Origin: Amycolatopsis sp. WAC 01376
Lineage (GTDB): Bacteria > Actinomycetota > Actinomycetes > Mycobacteriales > Pseudonocardiaceae
Assembly: GCF_003947415.1 (NCBI RefSeq)
Contig: NZ_QHKL01000009.1
Location: 248,001 to 312,000 of the forward strand
Reading direction: 5' to 3'
DNA length: 64,000 bases
Part shown: one piece after another, positions 35,182 through 43,916 of the stretch
Numbering within the stretch: the stretch's first letter is position 1
Layout: each line of letters begins with the position of its first letter
Notes under the pieces: model-generated
Database searches by the model: none
Seen by the model: only the letters and a program-made list of their open reading frames with translations
What the model was told of the DNA's origin: nothing
Program-made: the position numbers and the translations under genes

Positions 35182-35239
35182 CAGGTGGGGTCGTGAGTGG
35201 CGTTTCGGGTTCTATTGAGGGGTAAGGCAAACGTGTCGT
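35182..35239 (+). repeat. Left arm of 55-bp inverted repeat, family D
   Basis: Begins CAGGTGGGGTCGTGAGTGG and ends ACGTGTCGT. Pairs with 35537-35590 with a few mismatches and two 2-base gaps. Confidence 0.9.
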
Positions 35240-35341
35240 CTCTCGAGTGAGGCGGGGGGCTGGGTGACGCGGCACCGCTCTCGCGTGTTCAGACCCCGCA
35301 CCACGGAGTGCGGCATCCAGGCACGCGAGTCACGCCTTACC

Positions 35342-35402
35342 GAAGTACATGAAGGCCCCCTTCCTTGCGCTAGACGCAAGGAAGGGGGCCTTCATGTACT
35401 TC
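35342..35402. repeat. Long hairpin, family C-like, inside the cassette
   Basis: Perfect 28-bp stem with a CTAGA loop. Arm begins GAAGTACATGAAGGCCCCC. Confidence 0.95.
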
Positions 35403-35442
35403 ACGATCAGCCGCCCCACTGCCACCAGGGACCACATCCGAC

Positions 35443-35492
35443 GGTAGCGAAAGCCTCCTTCACTACCTTCAGGGTAGGCAAGGAGGCCCTCA
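35443..35492. repeat. Imperfect hairpin, family C, inside the cassette
   Basis: Arms run from GTAGCGAAAGCCTCCTTC to GCAAGGAGGCCCTCACTGC with several mismatches. The right arm repeats the AAGGAGGCCCTCAC word of 56530 and 56925. Confidence 0.75.
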
Positions 35493-35536
35493 CTGCCAGG
35501 AGAACGCCTACGCAGGGACGACGCCGGCCCCGCGCC

Positions 35537-35590
35537 ACGACACGGTTGACTTACCCCTCAATAACCCGAATCGCCACTCACGACCACCTG
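35537..35590 (-). repeat. Right arm of 55-bp inverted repeat, family D
   Basis: Complement of the left arm. It ends 17 bp before the MFS stop. Confidence 0.9.
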
Positions 35591-35606
35591 TACCGAGGCG
35601 GCTCCG

Positions 35607-36956
35607 TCACTTCTTCTCCTTGAGGTCGCTCGCCCGCACGCCGACAAGGAGGACGACCACCGCGAGCAGCACTATCCCGCCGCTGATCTGCAGCCCGAGG
35701 GAAAGACTGCCGGTGGAGGACTGGATGAAGCCGAGCAGCGACGGCGACGCGGCGGCGGCGAAGGAACCCATCGAGGTGACGACGGCGATGCCGGTCGCGG
35801 CCGCGCGGTCCGACAGATAGATCGACGGGATCGAGTAGAACACCGTCAAGCCCGAATAGTGTGCCGCCGCCAAGACGGCGAGAAGGATGACGACCGCCAC
35901 CACGTTGCCGTGGGAGAAGGAGATCGCGAACATCGTGAGGGCCGCGACGATCCACGCCGTCGCGGCGTGCCAGCGCCGTTCGAGGGTGCGGTCGGAATGC
36001 CGTCCGACGAGCAACATCGCGCCGATGCCGACCAGTGGCGGCACGGCGGAGAACAGGCCGAGGTTCAGCACGTTGCCCACCCCGGCGTCGGCGATGATCC
36101 TCGGCGCCCAGAACGAAACGGCGTTGGCCAGGGTGTACGCGCCGCAAGCGCACAGCCCGAGGATCCACACCTTGGGGTCCTTCAGCGCCATGCGAAGCCC
36201 GGCGTGGGTCTGCGTACCGCCCTTGCCGCCCTTGAGCCGCTGATCGGCGTCGAGGTCGGCGCGGACCGCGGCCTTCTGCGCGGGAGTGAGCCAGCGAACC
36301 TGCTCGGGTTCGTCGGCGAGCCAGAACAACACGACGAGGGCGAGCAGGATCGGCGGGATTCCCTCGATGAGGAACAGCCATTGCCAGTCCGCCAAACCGG
36401 CGACGCCGCCGAGGGAGTGCATGATCCCGCCGGAGATCACCGAACCGACGATCCCGGAAACCGGTACCCCGATGAAGAAGATCGCGGTCATGCGGGTCCG
36501 GCGGGCGGACGGGAACCAGCGGGACAGGTAGAAGAGTGCCCCGGGGAAGAAGCCCGCCTCGGTGACGCCGAGCAGGAACCTCGCCACGTAGAAGGTGAAC
36601 TCGTCCTGGATGAACATCGTCGCCACGGTCACGGCACCCCAGGACGCCATGATGCGGACGAGTGACTTGCGGGCTCCGATGCGTGCCATCAACGCGTTGC
36701 TCGGCACCTCGAAGAGGATGAACCCGATGAAGAACACCGTCACGCCGAGGCCGTAGACCGCGGGCCCGAAACCGAGATCGCGTTTGAGACCTTCCTGCGC
36801 GATTCCGATGTTCGTCCGGTCGATGAAGCTGACGATGTAGCAGATCACGAGCAAGGGCATGATCCGCAGCGCGATCGCGCGGTAAGTGGCGGGACGGTCG
36901 ACCGACGCGGTGTCCGGCTCGGCGGGCTGGTCGGTGGAGGGACTGGAATCGGCCAC
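35607..36956 (-). CDS. MFS transporter, anion:cation symporter type
   Basis: 449 residues, 12 membrane helices. The N-terminal SFIDRTNIGIAQEGLKRDLG and FFIGFILFEVPSNALM are typical of the ACS family that imports organic acids such as phthalate or hydroxyphenylacetate. GTG at 36956 has GGGAG 9 bases upstream, which is preferred to longer starts. Divergent from a MarR gene across a likely operator; it probably imports the substrate of the operon at 37619-43800. Confidence 0.88.
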   Translation of the reverse strand: MADSSPSTDQPAEPDTASVDRPATYRAIALRIMPLLVICYIVSFIDRTNIGIAQEGLKRDLGFGPAVYGLGVTVFFIGFILFEVPSNALMARIGARKSLVRIMASWGAVTVATMFIQDEFTFYVARFLLGVTEAGFFPGALFYLSRWFPSARRTRMTAIFFIGVPVSGIVGSVISGGIMHSLGGVAGLADWQWLFLIEGIPPILLALVVLFWLADEPEQVRWLTPAQKAAVRADLDADQRLKGGKGGTQTHAGLRMALKDPKVWILGLCACGAYTLANAVSFWAPRIIADAGVGNVLNLGLFSAVPPLVGIGAMLLVGRHSDRTLERRWHAATAWIVAALTMFAISFSHGNVVAVVILLAVLAAAHYSGLTVFYSIPSIYLSDRAAATGIAVVTSMGSFAAAASPSLLGFIQSSTGSLSLGLQISGGIVLLAVVVLLVGVRASDLKEKK

Positions 36957-37028
36957 GGTGTTCGACTCCCTTGTCGAGGTGCGTGTGCCGCCGCGGGGTG
37001 CGGCGACGACGCGTAGCATGCGCTCCAG

Positions 37029-37050
37029 TGTTGATACTGTCAACAGTTGG
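37029..37050. promoter_or_regulatory. Putative MarR operator 1
   Basis: TGTTGA-N5-TCAAC-N-GTTGG, with a perfect TGTTGA/TCAACA dyad at 37029-37045. On the minus strand the TTGACA inside it could be the -35 of the MFS promoter. It lies between the MFS and marR starts. Confidence 0.7.
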
Positions 37051-37074
37051 ATCGTGATCGGTAGGATGCCCGGC

Positions 37075-37560
37075 ATGACCGAACGTCCGGATGGACACGA
37101 GCTCGTCCCGATCTCCCGGCTGCTCTCCTACCGACTCTCCCGCACGTCGGCCGCGCTGTCGCGTTCGGCCGCGCTGCGCTATCGCCGGGAGTTCGACGTG
37201 AGTCTCGGCGAATGGCGCGCGATCGCCCTCATCGCGGCCGACCCGACGCTCACCTTGAATCGGCTGGCTCGCCGGGCCGGTCTGGACAAAGCCCAGATGA
37301 GCCGGGTGGTCGCCAAGCTGGTCGAGCGCGGATTCGTGAGCCGCACGGCGGCCTCGCGCCGCACTTCCCGGCTGGCGTTGACCGAGGACGGTCTCGCCGT
37401 TTACCGGGGCCTCATCGTCGCCGCGAACGAACGCGACGCGGCCTTCCTCGGCATTCTGACCTCGGAGGAGACCGAGGTCCTCGAGCGTGCCCTCGACAAA
37501 CTCGCCGACGCCGCGCTCGCCGTCGAGCAGGAGGAGCGTGAGCGTGACGAGAAACCTTAA
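37075..37560 (+). CDS. MarR family transcriptional regulator
   Basis: 161-residue winged-helix protein: LTLNRLARRAGLDKAQMSRVV is the recognition helix region, RTAASRRTSRLALT the wing. ATG at 37075, or ATG 37066 three codons earlier. Flanked by two near-identical operator-like sites (37029, 37562), so it likely represses both the transporter and the catabolic operon and itself, and is released by a pathway acid or CoA ester. Confidence 0.9.
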   Translation: MTERPDGHELVPISRLLSYRLSRTSAALSRSAALRYRREFDVSLGEWRAIALIAADPTLTLNRLARRAGLDKAQMSRVVAKLVERGFVSRTAASRRTSRLALTEDGLAVYRGLIVAANERDAAFLGILTSEETEVLERALDKLADAALAVEQEERERDEKP

Positions 37561-37561
37561 G

Positions 37562-37583
37562 TGTTGACATTATCAACTGTTGG
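37562..37583 (+). promoter_or_regulatory. Putative MarR operator 2 overlapping the operon promoter
   Basis: TGTTGA-N5-TCAAC-N-GTTGG, the same 22-bp pattern as at 37029, with five different spacer bases. It contains TTGACA (37564-37569), with TAGTTG as a possible -10 after 18 bases, and lies 35 bp before the lyase gene. Confidence 0.72.
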
Positions 37584-37618
37584 CGAGTAGTTGTGGAGTC
37601 ACCAGAGGAGGTGACTCG

Positions 37619-38557
37619 ATGACCGACGAGGTCACTGTTTGTGAGTGCTTCGCCAGGGACGGTCTGCAACACGAGCCGGAGTTCGTCCCGACGGCGACGA
37701 AGGTCGCCCTGCTGGAAGGTTTCGTCCGCGCGGGATTCACGCGAATCGAGGCGACGAGCTACAGCCATCCGGAGAGGGTCCCCGCGTTCTCGGACGCGAG
37801 CGACGTACTCGCCTCGCTCGAGCGGCGGCCGGGAGTCGCGTTCAAGGCGACGTGCCCCAACCCCCGCGCCGTGCTGCGTGCGCTGGACGACCTCGAACGT
37901 GGCGCGGGGGCGGAAGAACTGAGCCTGCTGGTCTCCGCCAGCGAGAGCCACACCGAGCGGAATCTGCGCACCACCCGCGCCGCGCAGTGGGAGCGGGTCA
38001 CGGAGATGGTTCGCTTGGCGGACAAGCGTTTCCGCCTGATCGGCGTGGTGTCGGTCGCGTTCGGCTGCCCGTTCGAAGGTGCCGTGGACCCGGGACGAGT
38101 CGTCGAGGACGTCGCCCGGTTCGCCGACCTCGGCGCCGACGCGGTGACCCTGGGCGACACCACCGGCGTGGCGACGCCGAAGAGCGTGACCGCATTGTTC
38201 GAGCGGCTCGGCCGGGCCCATCCCGGGCTGCCGCTGATCGCGCACTTCCACAACTCGCGGGGCGCGGGTATCGCCAACGCGGTCGCCGCGCTGGACGCGG
38301 GCTGCCGCCACTTCGACAGCGCGATGGGCGGCGTCGGCGGCCACCCGTCGTCGATCGGCTACGGCGCCGGGCTGACCGGGAACGTCTGCACCGAGGACCT
38401 CGTCGACCTGTTCCACGCGATGGGTGTCCGAACCGGACTGGACCTCGAAGCGCTCGCCGAGTCGTCCGCCGCCTGCGAGGAAGCCCTCGGCCGTCCGCTG
38501 CACAGCATGGTCGCGCGAGCCGGTTTCGCCCGCACACAAGGAGAAAGCCGACGATGA
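37619..38557 (+). CDS. HMG-CoA lyase-like TIM-barrel enzyme, atypical active site
   Basis: 312 residues, HMGL-like family. Metal-site residues can be placed: Asp14 in RDGLQ, His209 and His211 in AHFHN, Asn255 in TGNV. The mobile loop that normally has GGCP with the catalytic Cys reads GGVGGHPSS: His242 replaces the Cys, and the distance to the metal Asn is 13 rather than about 9. True HMG-CoA cleavage is therefore doubtful; a related hydroxyacyl-CoA lyase or aldolase reaction is more likely. ATG preceded by GAGGAGG. First gene of a six-gene operon. Confidence 0.8.
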   Translation: MTDEVTVCECFARDGLQHEPEFVPTATKVALLEGFVRAGFTRIEATSYSHPERVPAFSDASDVLASLERRPGVAFKATCPNPRAVLRALDDLERGAGAEELSLLVSASESHTERNLRTTRAAQWERVTEMVRLADKRFRLIGVVSVAFGCPFEGAVDPGRVVEDVARFADLGADAVTLGDTTGVATPKSVTALFERLGRAHPGLPLIAHFHNSRGAGIANAVAALDAGCRHFDSAMGGVGGHPSSIGYGAGLTGNVCTEDLVDLFHAMGVRTGLDLEALAESSAACEEALGRPLHSMVARAGFARTQGESRR

Positions 38558-39279
38558 CCGTCACCCTGCTCACCGAGGACCGCGGCCGGGTCCGGATCCT
38601 CACCCTCGACCGGCCGGCCAAGCTCAACGCACTCGACACCGCCCTCACCCTGGCGCTGAGGGACGCCCTCGACGACGCCGACCGCGATCCCGGTGTCCGC
38701 GCCGTCGTCCTGACCGGCAACGGGCGCGGGTTCTGTGCCGGCGCGGATCTTTCCGAGTTCCCCGCCCTCACCCCCGACCAGCCGGACGCCGTGCTCGAAC
38801 GGGCGGCGCTGACCGCCGGGCTCCAGACCCGGATGCAGCGGATGGGCACCCCGGTGGTCACCGCGGTCCGCGGTGCGGCCGTCGGCGGCGGGGCAGGTCT
38901 CGCGATCGGCGCCGACATGGTCGTCGCGGGCGACGATCTGCGCTTCGGCTACCCGGAATTGCGGCACTCTCTCGTCCCGGCCCTGGTGATGACCGGCCTG
39001 GTCCGGCATCTGGGCCGCAAGCTCGCGTTCGAGCTGATCAGCACCGGCAGGCTGCTCACCGCGGCCGAGGCCTTCGAACACGGCCTGGTCAACCGGGTCG
39101 TCGCTCCCGCGGACGTCCTCACCGCGGCGCTGGAGATCGCCGGGACATGGGCGGCCGTCGAGCCACGGGCCCTGGGCGCGGCCAAGGACCTGTTCTACCG
39201 GGTCGGCGATCTGCCGACCGACGCCGCGATGCGCGCCGGTCAGGACGTCAACGCGCTGATGCGGGGGTTCCGCCGGTGA
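38554..39279 (+). CDS. enoyl-CoA hydratase/isomerase family protein
   Basis: 241-residue crotonase. Oxyanion segments GFCAGADLSEF and AAVGGGAGLAIGAD; the downstream LRFGYPELRHSL replaces the usual PE(V/I)xxG motif. ATGA overlap with the lyase gene and AAGGAG in that gene as ribosome site. Acts on a CoA ester within the operon; specificity unknown. Confidence 0.87.
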   Translation: MTVTLLTEDRGRVRILTLDRPAKLNALDTALTLALRDALDDADRDPGVRAVVLTGNGRGFCAGADLSEFPALTPDQPDAVLERAALTAGLQTRMQRMGTPVVTAVRGAAVGGGAGLAIGADMVVAGDDLRFGYPELRHSLVPALVMTGLVRHLGRKLAFELISTGRLLTAAEAFEHGLVNRVVAPADVLTAALEIAGTWAAVEPRALGAAKDLFYRVGDLPTDAAMRAGQDVNALMRGFRR

Positions 39280-40463
39280 CACCGCCACTCGAAGGCATCA
39301 CCGTGCTCGACTTCTCCCGCGTTCTGGCCGCCCCGATGGCCACGCAGATCCTCGGCGAACTGGGCGCGACGGTGATCAAGGTCGAACGGCCGGGCTCCGG
39401 CGACGAGACCCGTGGCTTCGAACCCCGGCTCCCCGCCGGGGAAAGCGCCTACTTCTTCGCCGTCAACCGGGGCAAGCGTTCGGTGACCCTCAATCTGAAG
39501 GATCCCCGCGGGCGCGACGTCGCCCGCCGCCTCGCCGCCCGCGCGGATGTCGTGGTGGAGAACTTCCTGCCCGGCACCATGGACGGACTCGGCCTCGGGT
39601 ACGCGGAGCTGGCGGCGGACAACCCCGGTCTGGTGTACGTGTCCGCCACCGGATTCGGGCAGACCGGTCCGGACAGTGCCCGCAAGGGTTACGACACCGT
39701 TTTCCAGGCCCTGTCCGGAATCATGGCGATGACCGGCGAACCGGACGGTCCGCCGGCCAAGACCGGGATCCCGGTGGCGGATCTGACTTCGGGGCTCTGG
39801 GTGGTCATCGCCGCGCTCACCGGGCTGGCGGGCCGGGGTGTCACCGGCCGCGGCCGTCACCTGGACGTGTCGATGATGGACGTGCAGCTCAGCCTGCACG
39901 CCTTGAACGCCGCGCGGCTGTTCGCCCTCGACGAGGACCCCGCGCCGACCGGCAGCCAGCATCCCGGTCGCGTCCCGTCCGCCGCGTTCCTGGCCGCCGA
40001 CGGTCGGTGGGTGCACATCAGCTGCAGCGACCAGCACTGGCGTGACCTGTGCCGGGTGCTCCGTCTCGACGACCTCGGCTCCGACCACACCCTTCGGGAC
40101 AACGCGGGACGAGTCGCGCGGCGGGACCGGGTGATGACCGCGTTGCGCACCGCGATCGCCTGCCGTGACAGCGACAAGCTGGTCGAAGAGCTGCGGGCGG
40201 CCGACGTGCCCGTCGGCGAGGTGCGCGGCGTACGCGAGGCACTGGCCGATCCGCACGCGCGGGCGCGCGGCGTCGTCGGCGCCTTCTCGCATCCCACCGA
40301 AGGCACGTTCCCCGCGCTCCGCACCCCGTTGCGGGAGACGGGCGCGCCGCCACCGGACACGGCCAGTCCGCCGATGCTGGGCGCCGACACCGACGCCGTG
40401 CTCGCGGACGCGGGCCTCGGCACGGACGAGATCGCCGCCCTGCGCGGCGCGGGGGTGATCTGA
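39276..40463 (+). CDS. family III (CaiB/BaiF) CoA transferase
   Basis: 395 residues, intertwined-dimer CoA transferase. Catalytic Asp169 (PVADLTSG) stands at the same number as in formyl-CoA transferase. N-terminal VLDFSRVLAAPMATQILGE is typical. GTGA overlap upstream. Moves CoA between an acyl-CoA donor and the pathway acid. Confidence 0.9.
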   Translation: MTPPLEGITVLDFSRVLAAPMATQILGELGATVIKVERPGSGDETRGFEPRLPAGESAYFFAVNRGKRSVTLNLKDPRGRDVARRLAARADVVVENFLPGTMDGLGLGYAELAADNPGLVYVSATGFGQTGPDSARKGYDTVFQALSGIMAMTGEPDGPPAKTGIPVADLTSGLWVVIAALTGLAGRGVTGRGRHLDVSMMDVQLSLHALNAARLFALDEDPAPTGSQHPGRVPSAAFLAADGRWVHISCSDQHWRDLCRVLRLDDLGSDHTLRDNAGRVARRDRVMTALRTAIACRDSDKLVEELRAADVPVGEVRGVREALADPHARARGVVGAFSHPTEGTFPALRTPLRETGAPPPDTASPPMLGADTDAVLADAGLGTDEIAALRGAGVI

Positions 40464-41231
40464 ATGGACGAGCGGATCCGGCTCGAGGTCGCCGGCGGGA
40501 TCGCTCAGCTGCGGCTGGCCCGCCCGGCCGCGCGCAACGCCGTGGACCTGCCCCTGTGCCTCGAGCTACGCGCGGCTTTCGAGGAGATCGACGCCGACGA
40601 GTCGGTCCGCGTCGTCCTGATGTCCGGAGAGGGCCCGGTCTTCTGCGCCGGCGCCGACCTCAAGGAGCGTGTCGGCAAGGACGCGTCGTGGGTGCGCCGC
40701 CGTCGCGTGGCCTCGTTCGCCGCCTACGCCGCCATCGAGGCCTGCCGTCGCCCGGTGATCGCGCTGGTGCACGGTGCCGTCGTCGGTTCGGGTGGCGAGA
40801 TCACCCTGGCCGCGGACTTCGCCATCGCCGCCGAAGGCACCACCTTTCGCTTCCCCGAGCCGCATTGGGGCACGATCGGCGCCACCCAGCGGCTCCCGCG
40901 CGCGATCGGACCGCGGCGGGCCAAGGAACTGCTGTTCACCAACCGCCCGCTGGACGCGGCGGAAGCCCGCGAGCTCGGGCTGGTCGTACGGGTGGTCCCG
41001 CCGGAGGAGCTGACCGACGTCGGCCTCGAGACGGCGCGGAGCATCGCCAAAGCGCCACCGGGAGCCATCGCGCTGACCAAACGTGCGGTGGATCTCGGCG
41101 GCGAAACCGACCTCGCCCGCGGCATCCGCATCGAAATGGCCGCGATCGAACAGAATCTGGACACTGGTGACTGGCGTGCCGGCCTCGACCGCTTCCGCGG
41201 CCGCTCCGCCACGCCCGAGGAGACAGAGTGA
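40464..41231 (+). CDS. enoyl-CoA hydratase/isomerase family protein
   Basis: 255-residue crotonase, second in the operon: VFCAGADLKERVG and GAVVGSGGEITLAADFA form the oxyanion hole, FPEPHWGTIGATQRLPR holds the acid residue region. ATG directly follows the CoA-transferase stop. Clearly different from the first crotonase, so two steps are implied. Confidence 0.88.
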   Translation: MDERIRLEVAGGIAQLRLARPAARNAVDLPLCLELRAAFEEIDADESVRVVLMSGEGPVFCAGADLKERVGKDASWVRRRRVASFAAYAAIEACRRPVIALVHGAVVGSGGEITLAADFAIAAEGTTFRFPEPHWGTIGATQRLPRAIGPRRAKELLFTNRPLDAAEARELGLVVRVVPPEELTDVGLETARSIAKAPPGAIALTKRAVDLGGETDLARGIRIEMAAIEQNLDTGDWRAGLDRFRGRSATPEETE

Positions 41232-42829
41232 TGGACCTGCGCACCGTTTGCCCGCTCACCGCACACGAGGCGCTGGAGCGCGCCGCGCTGACCGCTCCGG
41301 ATGTCGAGGCCGTCGTCACCGCCGACGCGCGGATCACCTACGGCGAGCTCGCCGGGGACGTCGTGCGGATCAGGGCCGCGCTGGTGGCGCACGGTGTCGG
41401 GCGGGGAGACCGGGTCGGCGTCTGCCTCGGCAACGGGCCGGACTGGGTCGCGCTGTTCGTCGCGATCGGCTCGCTCGGCGCCGTCACCGTGCCGGTCAAC
41501 ACCCGGTGCACCGCGGACGAGGTGCGGTACATGCTGGCCAGGGCGAAGGTCTCCACGCTCTTCGTCGCGGACCGCGTGCTGCGCGTCGACTTCATCGCGA
41601 TGCTGCGCGAACTGGGCCTCGGCGCCGACGGGCGCTGCGCCACGCTGCCCGACCTGACGTCCGTGGTGGTACTCGGCACGGACGTGCCGGACGGGGTGAC
41701 TGCGTGGGCGGCGTTCCTCGCCGCGGCGGACGGTGACGTCCCGGCCACCGCGGAACCGGACGACGTCCTGCTCGTGCAGTACACGTCGGGCACCACGTCC
41801 CGGCCGAAGGGGGTCCTGCTGACCCACCGCGGCATGAGCGCCAACGCGTACTTTTCGGGCGCCCGGCTCGGTTTCCGCGTCGCCGACCGGTTTCTCAGCG
41901 CCCGGCCCTTCTTCCACGTCGCCGGAAGCACGTTGTCGGTGCTCGCCTGCCTCCAGCACGCCGCCACCTTGGTGACCATGGCCAAGTTCGAGGCCGGGGA
42001 AGCGTTGCGCCTGCTGGAAAAGGAACGCTGCACGCACTTCTCCGGCAACGACACCATCGCGATGCTCCTGCTCAACCATCCTGACCGCGCCGTGCGGGAA
42101 CTCCACCTGCGCGGCGCTTGGGTCGCCGCCTCACCGACCGTGATCCGGCGCGTGATCGACGAGCTCGGTGCCCGCGAATGCGTTGCGGGATATGGCCTTT
42201 CGGAGGCGTCACCGAACGTCGCGCAGTCGTGCTGGTGGGAAGCGGAGGAGATCAGGGCGTCCGGCGCGATGGCCGTCGAACCCGGGGTGGAGGTCCGGAT
42301 CCGCGCGCTCGACGGGGATCAGGACTGCGCTCCCGGCATCCCCGGCGCGATCCTCGTCCGCGGCTGGAACGTCATGCGCGGCTATCTCGACGCCCCCGAG
42401 CAGACGGCCGCGGCGATCGACGCCGGCGGCTGGCTGTCCACCGGGGACGTCGGCCTGCTCGACCACACCGGCAGGCTCCATTTCACCGGGCGCACGAAGG
42501 ACATCATCCGCGTCGGCGGGGAAAACGTCGCTCCCGCCGACATCGAGGACGTCCTGCACCGGCATGACGCGGTCCGGCAGGCCGCCGTGGTCGGCGTGCC
42601 CGACGAGCGGCTGATCGAGGTCCCCTTCGCGTTCGTCGTGCTCCGCGAGCCCGGCGCGGTCACCGAAGAGGAACTCCTGCGCTGGGCGAAACTTCGGATG
42701 GCGGGTTTCAAGGTGCCGCACCATCTGCGGATCGTCGACGGCTTCGAAGGCATCGGCATGACCGCGAGTTCGAAGGTGCGGAAGAACCAGCTCGCGGCAC
42801 ACGCCCGCACCCTGTTGGGGCTTGCCTGA
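41231..42829 (+). CDS. AMP-forming acyl-CoA synthetase
   Basis: 532 residues, adenylate-forming ligase. Phosphate loop YTSGTTSRPKGVLLTH, GYGLSEASP, TGDVGLLD and the hinge region FTGRTKDIIRVGGENV are complete. Activates the incoming carboxylic acid to its CoA thioester. Start ATG 41231 shares its A with the previous stop (TGATG); a GTG one codon earlier is also possible. Confidence 0.9.
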   Translation: MDLRTVCPLTAHEALERAALTAPDVEAVVTADARITYGELAGDVVRIRAALVAHGVGRGDRVGVCLGNGPDWVALFVAIGSLGAVTVPVNTRCTADEVRYMLARAKVSTLFVADRVLRVDFIAMLRELGLGADGRCATLPDLTSVVVLGTDVPDGVTAWAAFLAAADGDVPATAEPDDVLLVQYTSGTTSRPKGVLLTHRGMSANAYFSGARLGFRVADRFLSARPFFHVAGSTLSVLACLQHAATLVTMAKFEAGEALRLLEKERCTHFSGNDTIAMLLLNHPDRAVRELHLRGAWVAASPTVIRRVIDELGARECVAGYGLSEASPNVAQSCWWEAEEIRASGAMAVEPGVEVRIRALDGDQDCAPGIPGAILVRGWNVMRGYLDAPEQTAAAIDAGGWLSTGDVGLLDHTGRLHFTGRTKDIIRVGGENVAPADIEDVLHRHDAVRQAAVVGVPDERLIEVPFAFVVLREPGAVTEEELLRWAKLRMAGFKVPHHLRIVDGFEGIGMTASSKVRKNQLAAHARTLLGLA

Positions 42830-43800
42830 TGAGCCGGATCCCGACCGCCGTCACCGCACTGCTGGGCATCGATCTGCCGATCGTGCAGGCGGGGATGTCC
42901 TGGGCCTCGTCGTCCTCCGCGCTGCCGCTCGCGGTGAGCAACGCGGGCGGACTCGGTGTCGTCGCCGCCGGGCCGATGCGGCTGCCGGATCTGGCCCGCA
43001 CCCTCGGCGAGATGGCCGACGGCACCGACTCGCCGTGGGCGGTGAACCTGCCGCTGTACCGGTCGGGTGCCGACGAGGTGATCGAGTTGCTCCTCGCGCG
43101 GCGCCCGCCGGTGTTGATCGCCTCGCAAGGCGGTCCGCGGCGCTATCTCGACCGTTTCCACGACATCGGGACGATCTGCCTGCACGTGGTCGCCGGTACC
43201 GAGCACGCGCGGAAGGCCGTGGACGCCGGCGTCGACGGGCTCGTCGTGGTCGGCGCCGAGGCCGGGGGACATCCGCCGCCGGGCCTCGTCACGACGTTGG
43301 TCCTCACTCGCGCGGTCGCGACCGCGGTGCCGGGCACCCCGATCATCGCGGCCGGAGGACTCGCCGACGGGGCCGGCCTCGCCGCGATGCTCGGCGACGG
43401 CGCGGGCGCCGTCCAATTCGGCACGCGATTCCTCGCCAGCGCCGAAGCCACCGTGCATCCCGGATACAAGGATGCCGTGGTCGCGGCCGACATCGGCTCG
43501 ACCCGCACGGTCGGCCGTGGACTCGGCCTGATCAGGGCGCTGGCCAACGACTTCACCGACCGGATGACCGAACTCGAGGACCGCGCCGCCGATCTCGAAC
43601 AACGACGCGGCGTGTTCGCGGCTTCGACCCTGCGGGACGCCGCGCTCGACGGCGACCTGACGAACGGCAAGGTCGAAGCGGGGCAAGCGGCGGGGCTGGT
43701 GACCGACGTCCTGCCCGCGGCCGTCATCATCCGGCGGATCGTCGACGAGTACCGCGCGGTCGTCGATCAACTGCCCCGAGCCGACGTCACCGATCCGTAG
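42829..43800 (+). CDS. nitronate monooxygenase family FMN protein
   Basis: 323-residue TIM-barrel of the 2-nitropropane dioxygenase/nitronate monooxygenase family: PIVQAGMSWASSS at the start, VVGAEAGGHPPPG in the middle. Start shares a base with the ligase stop (TGATG). Some relatives act as enoyl or CoA-ester reductases, so a nitro substrate is not certain. Last gene of the operon. Confidence 0.85.
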   Translation: MSRIPTAVTALLGIDLPIVQAGMSWASSSSALPLAVSNAGGLGVVAAGPMRLPDLARTLGEMADGTDSPWAVNLPLYRSGADEVIELLLARRPPVLIASQGGPRRYLDRFHDIGTICLHVVAGTEHARKAVDAGVDGLVVVGAEAGGHPPPGLVTTLVLTRAVATAVPGTPIIAAGGLADGAGLAAMLGDGAGAVQFGTRFLASAEATVHPGYKDAVVAADIGSTRTVGRGLGLIRALANDFTDRMTELEDRAADLEQRRGVFAASTLRDAALDGDLTNGKVEAGQAAGLVTDVLPAAVIIRRIVDEYRAVVDQLPRADVTDP

Positions 43801-43916
43801 AACCTGTCCACTTCGGACATCCGGATTCCGACCTTCGGCGGTTTACGATCACCGGCCGATCCGGGACCCTCAGCCCGACGCGCGGAATACCGAGACCGAG
43901 CGAAAGGGCGCCTGCC

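Larger units (their letters stand above)
35163..35606. other. Gene-free junction forming one inverted-repeat cassette
   Basis: 444 bp between the sugC and MFS stops, with no supported gene. An imperfect 55-bp inverted repeat at its edges encloses two long hairpins. See separate entries. Confidence 0.85.

Noticed and set aside
37619..38557. Calling the lyase gene mvaB/HMG-CoA lyase outright
   Set aside because: The catalytic Cys is missing and the loop has a different length.
42822..43916. N-terminal extension of the NLP gene over the nitronate monooxygenase gene
   Set aside because: Arg-rich translation in the wrong frame; signal peptide starts at 43917.
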